Notes under the pieces: model-generated | The model's input: the letters and a program-made list of their open reading frames with translations, nothing else | Database searches by the model: none | Told to the model about the DNA's origin: nothing | Shown here: positions 25,931 to 34,307 of the stretch, piece by piece | Layout of the letters: each line of letters begins with the position of its first letter | How positions within the stretch are numbered: position 1 is the first letter of the stretch | Made by a program: the position numbers and the translations under genes | Source: Mycetocola_B reblochoni | GTDB lineage: Bacteria; Actinomycetota; Actinomycetes; Actinomycetales; Microbacteriaceae | Direction of reading: 5' to 3' | NCBI RefSeq assembly: GCF_003667525.1 | Contig: NZ_RCUW01000006.1 | Span: 100,345 to 164,344 of the forward strand | DNA length: 64,000 bases

Positions 25931-27649
25931 TCACTGGGCGCTCTTCCAGGTGTCGACGAAGTGGTTGCGGGCCTGGGCGTCGAAGATGATGCCGTGCACG
26001 TACGGCTGGTGGGCGATCACCTGGGACGGGTTGTAGATGGGGTTGCTCAGGGCGTAGTCCTCCAGGATCAGGTCCTGCGCGTCCTTCGCGTAGCCGGCCC
26101 GCTCCTCCGGGTCGAGGGTGAGCTCCAGGCGGCCGAGGCGCTCGATGATGTCCTCGCGGCCCTCGAAGTCGTCCGCGATGTACGAGCCGTTCCCGATGAG
26201 CGGGCTGAACTGCAGGTTGAGCACGGCGGGGTCGTTGCGCGAGCGGTTGGCGGCGACGACGTTCCAGTCGGTCGGGGCGGACGCTACGGCCGCCGCGTAG
26301 TCGGCCAGCGGGAGCACGTTGAGCTCCAGATCGACCCCGATCGCGGCCAGGTCCTGTTGGACGGACTCGTATGCCGGCTTGTTGGCCACGAGGTTGCTGA
26401 TTCCCAGCAGCTTCACCTGCAGCCGCTCGCCGTCCTTCTCCCTGATGCCGTCCGAGCCGAGCGTCCAGCCGGCCTCGTCGAGCAGGCGCTCCGCCTCGTC
26501 CGGATCGTAACGGAGCACGGAGTCGCTGTAGTCGGCATAGCCGGACACGGTGTCGGCCAGGATGGAGCCAGCGACGGAGTAGTTGTCCGTGAGCACCGTC
26601 TTCTCGACTGCCCCTCGGCCCCAGCCGAGCTGGATCGCCTTCCGCACGGCGAGGTCGTTCGTCGGAGCGAGCGAGGTGTTGAAGTTGAAGAAGATCGCCG
26701 TCCCCGACACCTGGCGGGAGATCACGGTGAGCCCCGCGGCCTCCAGCGGCGCCTCGTCGGTCGTTCCGACGTCGAGGGTCGCATCGATCTCACCGGACTG
26801 CAGGGAGCCGGTGCGCACGCTTGCTTCGGGGATCACGTTGAAGACGATCCTGTCCAGGTACGCCTCGCCGTCGTGCTCGAGCGCGGGCGGTGCCCAGTCG
26901 TACCCCTCGCGCTTGTCCAGGACGGTGCGCACCTGCTCCGTCCACTCCTCGTAGACGAACGGTCCCGTTCCGATGATCGCCGTCGGGTCGGTGCGCTCCT
27001 CCGCGCTGAGCGCGAGCGTCGCCAGGGAGAGGAACCCCGGACCGGCGTTGGCGGTGAACGAGGAGGCCTGCAGGAAGCTGGCGCTGGGCTGGGAGAACGT
27101 CACCGTCGCGGTGTACTCGTCGTCGACCGTCGTCCCCTCGTAGTTGGGGAACAGCACGGCGCCGTTGGGGTTGATCCCGAGCGCCTCGTCGCCGTGGACG
27201 TACTGGTCAAAGTTGGCCTTCACCGCCTCCGCGTTGAACGGGCTGCCGTCCGAGAAGGTCACGTCGTCGCGCAGGTGGAAGGTGTACTCGGTCAGCTCGT
27301 CGTTGACGTCCCACGACGTCGCCAGCCACGGGGTGATCTCCCCCGTGTCGGGGTCCTGCCAGGTCAGCTTGTCGGTGATGTTGTCCGCGACGATCGACTC
27401 GGCGTAGTTGGTGCCCCAGTGCGGGTCGGGACTGCGCTGATAGTCGATGAGGGCGAACTCGAGCGTGCCCCCGGCGACCGGAGTGCCGTCGTCGCCGCCC
27501 TCGGCGGCGGGTGCCCCGTCGCCGCTGAGCGTGGGCACGACGATCGCTGCCGCGGCCACTGCGACGGCGAGCACGCCGCCGCCGACGAACCACGGCCACT
27601 TCTTCCTGACCGGCTTTCCGTTCTCGATAGATGTGGGCAAATCAGACAT
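25931..27649 (-). CDS. ABC transporter substrate-binding protein, SBP_bac_5 (DppA-like), membrane-anchored
   Basis: A 572-residue extracytoplasmic binding protein of the peptide/opine family that delivers the solute to the DppBC-type permeases of this operon. Family segments are GGTLEFALIDYQRSPDPHWG, TWQDPDTGEITPWLATSWDV, TYTFHLRDDVTF-like (YTFHLRDDVTFSDGSPF) and the GTGPFVYEEWTEQVRTVL block. The N-terminus is odd: KKWPWFVGGGVLAVAVAAAA forms a single hydrophobic helix at about residues 21-42 but there is no lipobox cysteine, so the protein would be tethered by an uncleaved signal anchor rather than a lipid. GAGGAAG lies 5 nt before the ATG at 27649. First gene of the operon. Confidence 0.88.
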   Translation of the reverse strand: MSDLPTSIENGKPVRKKWPWFVGGGVLAVAVAAAAIVVPTLSGDGAPAAEGGDDGTPVAGGTLEFALIDYQRSPDPHWGTNYAESIVADNITDKLTWQDPDTGEITPWLATSWDVNDELTEYTFHLRDDVTFSDGSPFNAEAVKANFDQYVHGDEALGINPNGAVLFPNYEGTTVDDEYTATVTFSQPSASFLQASSFTANAGPGFLSLATLALSAEERTDPTAIIGTGPFVYEEWTEQVRTVLDKREGYDWAPPALEHDGEAYLDRIVFNVIPEASVRTGSLQSGEIDATLDVGTTDEAPLEAAGLTVISRQVSGTAIFFNFNTSLAPTNDLAVRKAIQLGWGRGAVEKTVLTDNYSVAGSILADTVSGYADYSDSVLRYDPDEAERLLDEAGWTLGSDGIREKDGERLQVKLLGISNLVANKPAYESVQQDLAAIGVDLELNVLPLADYAAAVASAPTDWNVVAANRSRNDPAVLNLQFSPLIGNGSYIADDFEGREDIIERLGRLELTLDPEERAGYAKDAQDLILEDYALSNPIYNPSQVIAHQPYVHGIIFDAQARNHFVDTWKSAQ

Positions 27650-28050
27650 CGTGGCTTCCTCTGTGCAGGTCCCTGAAGCGGGGGCGGGTGTCGTCGAAAG
27701 GGCCCCGAGTGCACGGGTCCGTGCGCACGGGTGCACGGTCGACGAGGCGCCCTCGTCGTCCGTGTTCGTTCCGCACGAGCTGTCTCTCGTGGGGGTTGTC
27801 CGTGAGCTTAGGGACGAGATTCAGGCCGCTGTGGGTGCGTGACGATCAACGTCCCTCAGCGACGCGATCTTTCGTAACCAGCCGGAACACTCGGCGGAGA
27901 ACGCGACCGGGTCCGGGGTGTGCGGGCGCGCACGACGCCACGAGCCACCTCCCCGGTTTCCGCCGGGGAGGTGGCTCGTTCAGACGCGAACGCGGATGGG
28001 GCCTCGACCGTCGTGCCCCATCCGCGCCCGTCGGCTCGACGCCTGCCGGG
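27650..28050. other. leader of the organosulfur operon and end of the RND gene
   Basis: About 400 nt with no credible gene. It holds the operon leader (27650-27850) and a strong hairpin terminator of the RND gene. I looked on the minus strand for a cysteine-rich leader peptide and for SAM-type riboswitch motifs and saw neither. A TAAGCT -10 candidate lies around 27804-27809 (minus strand) but lacks a convincing -35. Confidence 0.4.
27941..27978 (-). terminator. hairpin terminator after the RND transporter gene
   Basis: A perfect 16-bp stem (27941-27956 with 27963-27978) with a 6-nt loop lies 73 nt after the stop of the RND gene. There is no U-run, as is usual in high-GC actinobacteria. Confidence 0.75.
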
Positions 28051-31000
28051 TTAGCCCTCGGCCCGGCCGCCGGCCTCGGGACCCGCGTCCGCCTCTGCCG
28101 TCGCATCGGAGGGGGCGGGCGCCGCGCCGGCGGCGTCCGCGCGCTTGGCCGCCTTCTTCTGCGCCCTGGCCGCGGCCCGGCGCTCGCGCGGGCCCTCGAC
28201 CAGGTTGTACAGCGTCGGCAGGACCACGAGCGTGAGCACGGTCGACGAGATGAGACCGCCGATGACCACGATCGCCAGGGGCTGCGAGATGAAGCCGCCG
28301 TGCCCGGTGATGCCGAGCGCCATCGGCGTGAGGGCGAAGATGGTCGCGAGCGCCGTCATGAGGATCGGCCGCAGGCGGCGCAGCGACCCCGCCTCGACGG
28401 CCTGGGCGACGGCCTCGCCCTTGCGGCGGTGCTGGTTGACCAGGTCGACCAGCACGATGGCGTTCGTCACCACGATCCCGATGAGCATGAGCACACCGAT
28501 GAGCGAGGCGATGCCGAGCGGGATACCCGTGACCACCTGCAGCACGATCGCCCCGGTCGCCGCGAACGGCACGGACACGAGCAGCAGGAGCGGCTGGAGC
28601 AGCGAGCGGAACGCCGCGACCATGACGACGTACACGATGAGGATCGCCGCCAGCAGGGCGAGACCCAGCTGGCCGAAGGCCTCGGTCTGGTCGGCGGACA
28701 CGCCCCCGACGCTCGCGCTCGCGCCGTCCGGCAGCGTGGTGTCGTCGAGGACCTGCGTGACGGTCGCCGTCGCCGAGGTGAGGTCGTCGCCGGCGGGGGT
28801 GATCGAGATCGTCGCCGTCCGCACACCCTTCTCCGTGCTGATCGACGCCGGGCCCGTGGCCTCCTCGACGGTCGCCAGATCGCTGAGCGGAACGGTGCCC
28901 GTCGCCGTCGGGACCTCGATGTCGGCGATCTCATCGAGCGTCGCCGGGACGTCGGCGCCGGTGATGTAGACGTTCAGCCGTTCCTCGTCGATGTCGACCG
29001 TGCCGACGCTGCTGGACTGCATGCGCTGCGAGACGAGCCCGCCGAGGGCCGCCTCGCTGTAGCCGGCCTCGGCGGCGGCCTCCCTGTCGACGGTCACGGC
29101 GACGTAGGGCAGCGTCGAGCTGAGGTCGCTGGAGACCTGGGCGAGGGTGTCCTCCGAGCCGTAGGCGTCGACGAGCGCGTCGGTCGCCGTCGTCAGCGTC
29201 GACTCGGTGGGGGCGGTCACCGCGACCGTGATCACGTTGCCGCCGAAGCCCCCGGTGTCTCCCGCGCTGATCTCGATGTCGCCGACGCCGTCGAGCCCGT
29301 CGAGGGTGCTGCGCACGCTGTCCTGCACGGCGACCTGGTCGGCGTCCGCGTCGGTGGTGATCGAGTAGCTGATCGCGCCCGAGCCCCCTCCCCCGGCGAA
29401 GGCGGCCATCATCGACGATCCGCCGCCGCTGCCGAAGGACACCTGGACGGTCTCGATCCCGTCGACGCCGGCGAGGGCGTCCTCCACCGTCGAGACGGCG
29501 TCGTCCTGGGCGTCCAGGCTCGCGCCCTCCTCGAGGGTCTGCGAGACGGTGAGGGTGTTCTGGCCGGAGTCGCCGAGGAAGTTGGTCTTCATCAGCGGCG
29601 CGAGCATCACCGTGCCCACGAGCACCGCGACGGCGGCGAGGACGGTCACGGCCGAGTGCCGCAGCGTCCAGTGGATGACGGGCTGGTACAGCCGGTGCAG
29701 CAGATCGGGCCTGCCCGCGGCGTGCTCGCGCGTCGTCTCGGCCCGTCGCGGCGCGCGGTCCGTCTTCGCGCGCAGGAACCAGTAGGCCAGCACCGGGACG
29801 ATCGTCAGCGACACCAGCAGCGAGGCCAGGAGCGCGATGCTCACGGTGAGGGCGAACGGCCGGAACAGCTCGCCGGTCATGTCGCCGACGAAGGCGAGCG
29901 GCAGGAACACCGCCACGGTCGTGATCGTCGAGGCGGTGATGGCGCCGGACACCTCGCGTACGCCGAGGACGACTGCGCGGGCACGGCCCTGCGGCGTGGC
30001 CGCGTCGGGCGAGCCCAGGTGCTCCTTGATGTTCTCGATGACGACGATCGAGTCGTCGACGACGCGTCCGATGGCGATCGTCAGGGCGCCGAGGGTGAGG
30101 ATGTTGAGCGTGTAGTCGGCGGCCTGCAGCCCGATCAGCGTGATCAGCACCGAGGTGGGGATGGAGATCGCCGTGACGATGGTGGCCCTGACGTCGAGCA
30201 GGAACACGAGGATCACGAGCACGGCGAAGACGAGCCCGAGCAGCCCCTCGACCGCGAGCGTCTCGATGGACTGCTGGATGTAGGGCGCCTGGTCGAAGAC
30301 CACCGACACGGTGCTGTCGTCGCCGAGCGTGGTCCTGATCTCGTCGAGGAGCCCGCTGACGGCGGTCGAGACGTCGACCGTGTTCGCGTCGGGCAGCTTG
30401 GTGATGGCGATGCTCAGCGCCGGTTCGCCGTTGACGCGGGAGATGCTCGTGACGGGGTTGTCCCCGCGCGTGACGTCCGCCACGTCGCCGATCGTCGCCG
30501 GGGCCTCCGGCTCGGCCGCCGGCTGCTCCGCCGCACCGGGGACGGCACCGTCGGTCACGCCGTCCACGGCCCCGGTCGCGCCCTCGGACGTCGCGCCATC
30601 GGCCCCCGCAGCGGAGGACGCGGCCGACTGTCCCGCGGACGGGAGCACCGGGAGCGCGGAGATGTCGTCGACGGAACCCAGCTGGCTCCCGGCCTGAACG
30701 GTGAGCGTCTTGCCGTCCTCGGTGATCTCCCCCGCGGGGATGAGCGTGCCGTTGCTGTCGAGCGCCGTGCGGATGTCGGCGTCGCTGAGCCCGCGCTCCG
30801 CGAGCGCGTCCTCGTCCGGCGTGATCGTCACGCGCTGGCCGCGCTCACCGCTGAGGGAGGCCTCGCGGACGCCGTCGAGGTCCTCGATGCCGGGGATGAC
30901 GGAGTCGGTGATCGTCTGCGCGTTGCGGTCCTGGTCCCCGCCGGAGACGGCCAGCTGGATCACCGGCAGGTCGTCGAGGGACCCGCTGATCACCTGCGGG

Positions 31001-31374
31001 TCGACGTCCTCGGGCAGGGTCGAGGAGATCCGGTTGATCGCCTGGGTGACCTTCTGTTCGGCGAAGGTGAGCTCGGTGCCGTAGTCGAAGCCGATGCTGA
31101 CCACGCTCTGGCCGCTGCTCGAGGTCGCGCTGGTCGAGGACAGCCCGCTGATGCCCTGCACGGCGGTCTCGATCGGCGTGGAGACCTCATCGTTGACGAT
31201 GTCGGGGCTCGCGCCGGGGTAGGAGCTGATCACCGCGAGCTGGGGGATGGTGACGCTCGGGATGAGCTCCTGCTTGAGACCGGTGATCGCGAGCCCGCCG
31301 AACACCGCGGCGACGATGGTGACGAGGGCGATCAGCGCCCTGTTCTTCATGCTGAGGACGGCGAGCTTGAACAC
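28051..31374 (-). CDS. RND-type efflux transporter permease (AcrB/SwrC-like)
   Basis: A 1107-residue proton-driven exporter of the HAE1/AcrB class. The N-terminal helix (residues 9-30) is followed by a large porter loop starting with ELIPSVTIPQLAVISSYPGA; the central cluster has the RVVDDSIVVIENIKEHL motif with the proton-relay Asp pair, and a second loop and helix cluster repeat the layout. Porter loop 1 carries an Ala/Gly/Glu-rich insertion of about 60 residues (AASSAAGADGATSEGATGAV), and loop 2 a glycine run (FAGGGGSGAI). The GTG at 31374 has GAAGGAG 4 nt upstream. No adaptor or outer-membrane partner is encoded, as is normal for Gram-positives. The drug or lipid exported is unknown. Confidence 0.9.
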   Translation of the reverse strand: MFKLAVLSMKNRALIALVTIVAAVFGGLAITGLKQELIPSVTIPQLAVISSYPGASPDIVNDEVSTPIETAVQGISGLSSTSATSSSGQSVVSIGFDYGTELTFAEQKVTQAINRISSTLPEDVDPQVISGSLDDLPVIQLAVSGGDQDRNAQTITDSVIPGIEDLDGVREASLSGERGQRVTITPDEDALAERGLSDADIRTALDSNGTLIPAGEITEDGKTLTVQAGSQLGSVDDISALPVLPSAGQSAASSAAGADGATSEGATGAVDGVTDGAVPGAAEQPAAEPEAPATIGDVADVTRGDNPVTSISRVNGEPALSIAITKLPDANTVDVSTAVSGLLDEIRTTLGDDSTVSVVFDQAPYIQQSIETLAVEGLLGLVFAVLVILVFLLDVRATIVTAISIPTSVLITLIGLQAADYTLNILTLGALTIAIGRVVDDSIVVIENIKEHLGSPDAATPQGRARAVVLGVREVSGAITASTITTVAVFLPLAFVGDMTGELFRPFALTVSIALLASLLVSLTIVPVLAYWFLRAKTDRAPRRAETTREHAAGRPDLLHRLYQPVIHWTLRHSAVTVLAAVAVLVGTVMLAPLMKTNFLGDSGQNTLTVSQTLEEGASLDAQDDAVSTVEDALAGVDGIETVQVSFGSGGGSSMMAAFAGGGGSGAISYSITTDADADQVAVQDSVRSTLDGLDGVGDIEISAGDTGGFGGNVITVAVTAPTESTLTTATDALVDAYGSEDTLAQVSSDLSSTLPYVAVTVDREAAAEAGYSEAALGGLVSQRMQSSSVGTVDIDEERLNVYITGADVPATLDEIADIEVPTATGTVPLSDLATVEEATGPASISTEKGVRTATISITPAGDDLTSATATVTQVLDDTTLPDGASASVGGVSADQTEAFGQLGLALLAAILIVYVVMVAAFRSLLQPLLLLVSVPFAATGAIVLQVVTGIPLGIASLIGVLMLIGIVVTNAIVLVDLVNQHRRKGEAVAQAVEAGSLRRLRPILMTALATIFALTPMALGITGHGGFISQPLAIVVIGGLISSTVLTLVVLPTLYNLVEGPRERRAAARAQKKAAKRADAAGAAPAPSDATAEADAGPEAGGRAEG

Positions 31375-31479
31375 GCGTCTCCTTCGGAGGTCTTTGCTGT
31401 GGGAGACGTCGCCACTCGCGGCATCCGCGCACGATTCTCGCACACGGCGATGCGTGAACCCTGACCCGGACGGCGCCGC

Positions 31480-31866
31480 TCAGCCCGCGATCGCCGCTCC
31501 GACGACGACGCCGAGCAGCACCGCAAGCACGGCACCGACCACCGTTCCCGCCGCGTTGAGCAGGGCCGCCCCGCCCCGACGCTCCCCGAGGAGCCTGACC
31601 GTGTCGACCATGGCCGTGCTGAACGTCGTGTAGCCGCCGATCACTCCCCCTCCGAGCGCGAGCACCCAGCCGGCGTCGGCGGCCGCCCCCACGGCGAGGG
31701 CCGCCCCGTCCAGCACACCGATCAGCAGCGAGCCGCTGAGGTTGACGACGAGGATGCCGAGGGGGAAGGACCCGCCGAGCGTCGCCATCGCCCGGTCGAG
31801 CGCCCACCGGGCGACCGCGCCGAGCCCTCCGCCGAGCCCGATGACGAGCGCGAGCAGCGGGGTCAC
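31480..31866 (-). CDS. crcB: fluoride channel, Fluc/CrcB family (first of pair)
   Basis: A 128-residue membrane protein with four hydrophobic helices, exporting fluoride by a passive channel. The motifs GGGLGAVARW, NLSGSLLIG and GGYTTFSTAMVD (with the phenylalanine/serine track of the pore) are all present. The start overlaps the end of its partner gene by 4 nt (ATGA), and such gene pairs encode heterodimeric Fluc channels. No fluoride riboswitch motif was seen upstream of the pair. Confidence 0.93.
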   Translation of the reverse strand: MTPLLALVIGLGGGLGAVARWALDRAMATLGGSFPLGILVVNLSGSLLIGVLDGAALAVGAAADAGWVLALGGGVIGGYTTFSTAMVDTVRLLGERRGGAALLNAAGTVVGAVLAVLLGVVVGAAIAG

Positions 31867-32303
31867 GAGCGGTCCCCGTCTGAGCCTGCTGCCGGTCGGC
31901 CGTCGCCTGCGCCCCCGTCGCCCCGGCTCGGCCGGGCGCCGAGCGCGATCCCGGCAGCCGCGGCGGCGAGCCCGCCGAGGACGCTCACCGCGGCGTAGCC
32001 GATCATGGCCGGCCAGCGGCCCTCGGCCAGCAGATGGCCGAGGTCGAGCGCGAACGCGCTATAACTGGTGAAGCCGCCGATCAGCCCGGTGCCCAGCAGC
32101 AGACGCGTCCGTCGCCACGCGGCGGGCAGCGCGGACACGACCAGACCGAGGCAGGCGGAGCCGAGCACATTCACCACGAGCAGCGGCAGGCCGATCCCCT
32201 CCCAGCGGGGCAGGCCGAGCACGACGGCCTCGCGCAGCAGCGTTCCGGCCATGCCCCCGGCCATGACCGTGGCCGCGTCGATGGCGATCGTCCGTGTTCC
32301 CAT
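31863..32303 (-). CDS. crcB: fluoride channel, Fluc/CrcB family (second of pair)
   Basis: A 146-residue four-helix membrane protein. GGMAGTLLREAVVL, NVLGSACLGL and GGFTSYSAFALD correspond to the conserved Fluc motifs. GAGGAGG lies 5 nt before the ATG at 32303; the frame extends upstream but without family likeness. It is translated first and coupled to the other crcB copy, so both halves should be made in equal amount. The tail after residue 125 is Gly/Asp-rich and divergent. Confidence 0.91.
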   Translation of the reverse strand: MGTRTIAIDAATVMAGGMAGTLLREAVVLGLPRWEGIGLPLLVVNVLGSACLGLVVSALPAAWRRTRLLLGTGLIGGFTSYSAFALDLGHLLAEGRWPAMIGYAAVSVLGGLAAAAAGIALGARPSRGDGGAGDGRPAAGSDGDRS

Positions 32304-32410
32304 GCGGCCTCCTCGACCCCTCGAGACCAGGCTAGATGCCCCCATCCGCATCCGTCGCACACCGCGCGGTCGGGCACGCGCGACACGGCGATGGCGGGGC
32401 GACCGTCTGC

Positions 32411-32460
32411 TAAACTGCCCAAGTCTTTTATGATCAGCCCTGACCGAGACGCCGGTCAGG
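32411..32460 (+). promoter_or_regulatory. promoter region and leader hairpin of the DUF3073 gene
   Basis: Two -10 candidates occur, TAAACT (32411-32416) and TATGAT (32429-32434), neither with a clear -35. Downstream an 8-bp hairpin, CCTGACCG (32439-32446) with CGGTCAGG (32453-32460), would form in the leader about 40 nt before the start codon. It may stabilise the message or act as a regulator site. Confidence 0.4.
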
Positions 32461-32499
32461 TCCAGCTCGTACAGCCACCGAATCGTAAGGGGGTCTCGC

Positions 32500-32697
32500 A
32501 TGGGGCGCGGCCGTCAGAAGGCGAAGCACACGAAGATCGCTCGTGAGCTCAAGGCCTACAGTCCAGACGTCAACTACGACGCTCTCGAGCGCGAGCTCGC
32601 GGGTTCGTCGCACGACGAGCACCTCGACGACGAACTCGCCAAATGGGCGGAGTACGCCGGCGACGACACCGGAACCGAGCAGGGCTCGCGCGGATAG
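32500..32697 (+). CDS. DUF3073 domain-containing protein
   Basis: A 65-residue, highly charged protein of unknown function, confined to actinobacteria and typically found beside purF/purM. The N-terminal MGRGRQKAKHTKIARELK block is the family signature; an acidic C-terminal half follows (DEHLDDELAKWAEYAGDD). The basic N-terminus suggests nucleic-acid or ribosome contact, which is inference. It is convergent with purF, with a shared terminator between. Confidence 0.93.
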   Translation: MGRGRQKAKHTKIARELKAYSPDVNYDALERELAGSSHDEHLDDELAKWAEYAGDDTGTEQGSRG

Positions 32698-32729
32698 CGC
32701 GGAGCACCGCGCGACACACCGGCGCTGAC

Positions 32730-32769
32730 GAGTCAGGCGGCCGCCCCGAGGGGTCCGGCCGCCTGACTC
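32730..32769. terminator. bidirectional terminator between DUF3073 and purF
   Basis: A perfect 14-bp stem (32730-32743 with 32756-32769) and a 12-nt loop lie between the two convergent genes, 33 nt after the DUF3073 stop and 43 nt after the purF stop. Confidence 0.75.
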
Positions 32770-32812
32770 GTTGTCGTGCGGCGGGCGTGACCACCGCACG
32801 CCCGCACCGCGG

Positions 32813-34270
32813 TCAGGACAGCTGAGTACGCTCTACCCACTCGAGGTACTCCGGCGTCACCGTGCCGGTCACGTACTCGCCGGTGAAGCAGCTCATCTCC
32901 AGCTCGGTCACGGAGGAGCCCTCGATGATGGCGTCCTTCATGTCGGCGACCTCCTGGTAGATCATGTGGTCCGCGCCGAGCTCCCTGCCGATCTCGGGGA
33001 TCTTGCGGCCGGAGGCGATCAGCTCCGACCGGCTCGGCATGTTGATGCCGTAGACGTGCGGGTAGCGGACCGGCGGCGCGGCCGACGAGAAGGTCACCTT
33101 GTTCGCCCCCGCGGCGCGCGCCATCTCGACGATCTGCTTCGAGGTGGTGCCGCGCACGATCGAGTCGTCGACAATGAGGATGTTCTTGCCGCGGAACTCG
33201 CTCGACATCGCGTTGAGCTTCTGCCTGACGCTCTTCTTGCGCTCCGCCTGCCCCGGCATGATGAAGGTGCGGCCGACGTATCGGTTCTTGTAGAAGCCCT
33301 CGCGGTACTCGATGCCGAGCTTCTGGGCGACCTGCATCGCCGCCGGACGCGAGGAGTCGGGGATCGGCATCACCACGTCGATGTCGCCGAGCGGCGTGTG
33401 CCGCGCCACGGTGTCGGCCAGCCGGTTGCCGAGCCGCAGCCGCGCCTCGTAGACGGAGATGCCGTTCATGATCGAGTCCGGCCTGGCCAGGTAGACGTAC
33501 TCGAAGGAGCACGGCACCAGGCGCGGGTCGACGGCGCACTGACGGGAGAACAGCTCGCCCCCCATCGTGATGAAGACGGCCTCGCCCGGGGCGACGTCGC
33601 GGACGACCTCGTAGCCGCCGGCCTCGAGCACGAGCGACTCGGAGGCGACGATCCACTCGTCCTTGCCGGTGTCCGCCGTGCGGCGGCCGAGGATGAGCGG
33701 CCGGATGCCGAAGGGGTCACGGAAGGCGAGCAGGCCGTGACCGGCGATCATGGCGATGGCCGCGTAGGAGCCCTCGACCCGGCGGTGCACCTGCGAGACG
33801 GCGGCGAACACCTGGTCGGGGTCGAGCTCGGGGCTGGGGATCTGGGCCTGCAGCTCGGTGGCGAGCACGTTGAGCAGCATCTCGGTGTCGCTGGTCGAGT
33901 TGACGTGCCGGCGGTCGATGTTGAACAGCGCGGCCGAGAGCTCGCGGGTGTTCGTGAGGTTGCCGTTGTGGACGAGGATGATGCCGTAGGGCGCGTTCAC
34001 GTAGAACGGCTGCGCCTCCTGCTCGTTGGCCGCGTCGCCCCTGGTCACGTAGCGGACGTGGCCGAGGCCCATCGTGCCGAGCAGCGTGCGCATGTCGCGG
34101 GTGCGGAACGACTCCCGCACCTGCCCCTTCGCCTTCGAGATGTGGAAGGTACTGCCATCTGCCGTGGCGATGCCCGTGGAGTCCTGGCCGCGGTGCTGCA
34201 GGAGCAGCAGCGAGTCGTAGACCTGCTGATTGACCGGCTCTGTTGAGACGATTCCGACGATTCCGCACAT
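32813..34270 (-). CDS. purF: amidophosphoribosyltransferase
   Basis: First committed enzyme of purine synthesis; makes phosphoribosylamine from PRPP and glutamine. At 485 residues it starts MCGIVGIV, so Cys2 becomes the N-terminal nucleophile without a long propeptide. LLQHRGQDSTGIA and the GHVRYVTRG block mark the glutaminase domain; PIPDSSRPAAMQVA and the PRPP loop ILIVDDSIVRGTTS mark the transferase. SCFTGEYVTG near the C-terminus is the usual signature. It follows purM by 37 nt, so the order is purM-purF, the reverse of the common purF-purM. Confidence 0.97.
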   Translation of the reverse strand: MCGIVGIVSTEPVNQQVYDSLLLLQHRGQDSTGIATADGSTFHISKAKGQVRESFRTRDMRTLLGTMGLGHVRYVTRGDAANEQEAQPFYVNAPYGIILVHNGNLTNTRELSAALFNIDRRHVNSTSDTEMLLNVLATELQAQIPSPELDPDQVFAAVSQVHRRVEGSYAAIAMIAGHGLLAFRDPFGIRPLILGRRTADTGKDEWIVASESLVLEAGGYEVVRDVAPGEAVFITMGGELFSRQCAVDPRLVPCSFEYVYLARPDSIMNGISVYEARLRLGNRLADTVARHTPLGDIDVVMPIPDSSRPAAMQVAQKLGIEYREGFYKNRYVGRTFIMPGQAERKKSVRQKLNAMSSEFRGKNILIVDDSIVRGTTSKQIVEMARAAGANKVTFSSAAPPVRYPHVYGINMPSRSELIASGRKIPEIGRELGADHMIYQEVADMKDAIIEGSSVTELEMSCFTGEYVTGTVTPEYLEWVERTQLS

Positions 34271-34307
34271 GTGCTTCGCGGGCTCCGTTCGATGGGTGGG
34301 TGGGAGG

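Noticed and set aside
27650..27850. cysteine-rich leader peptide or SAM riboswitch for the organosulfur operon
   Set aside because: No run of Cys codons and none of the SAM-riboswitch core motifs were seen in the leader.
27846..28106. 86-codon minus frame between RND and SBP genes
   Set aside because: It spans the terminator hairpin and overlaps the end of the RND gene; Arg/Pro-rich with no likeness to known proteins.
27631..31464. 1277-codon open frame on + opposite the RND gene
   Set aside because: Composition is Arg/Asp/Gly-rich with no recognisable fold, whereas the minus strand encodes a clear RND transporter.
32304..32500. fluoride riboswitch before the crcB pair
   Set aside because: The conserved crcB-motif sequence was not found on the minus strand upstream of 32303.
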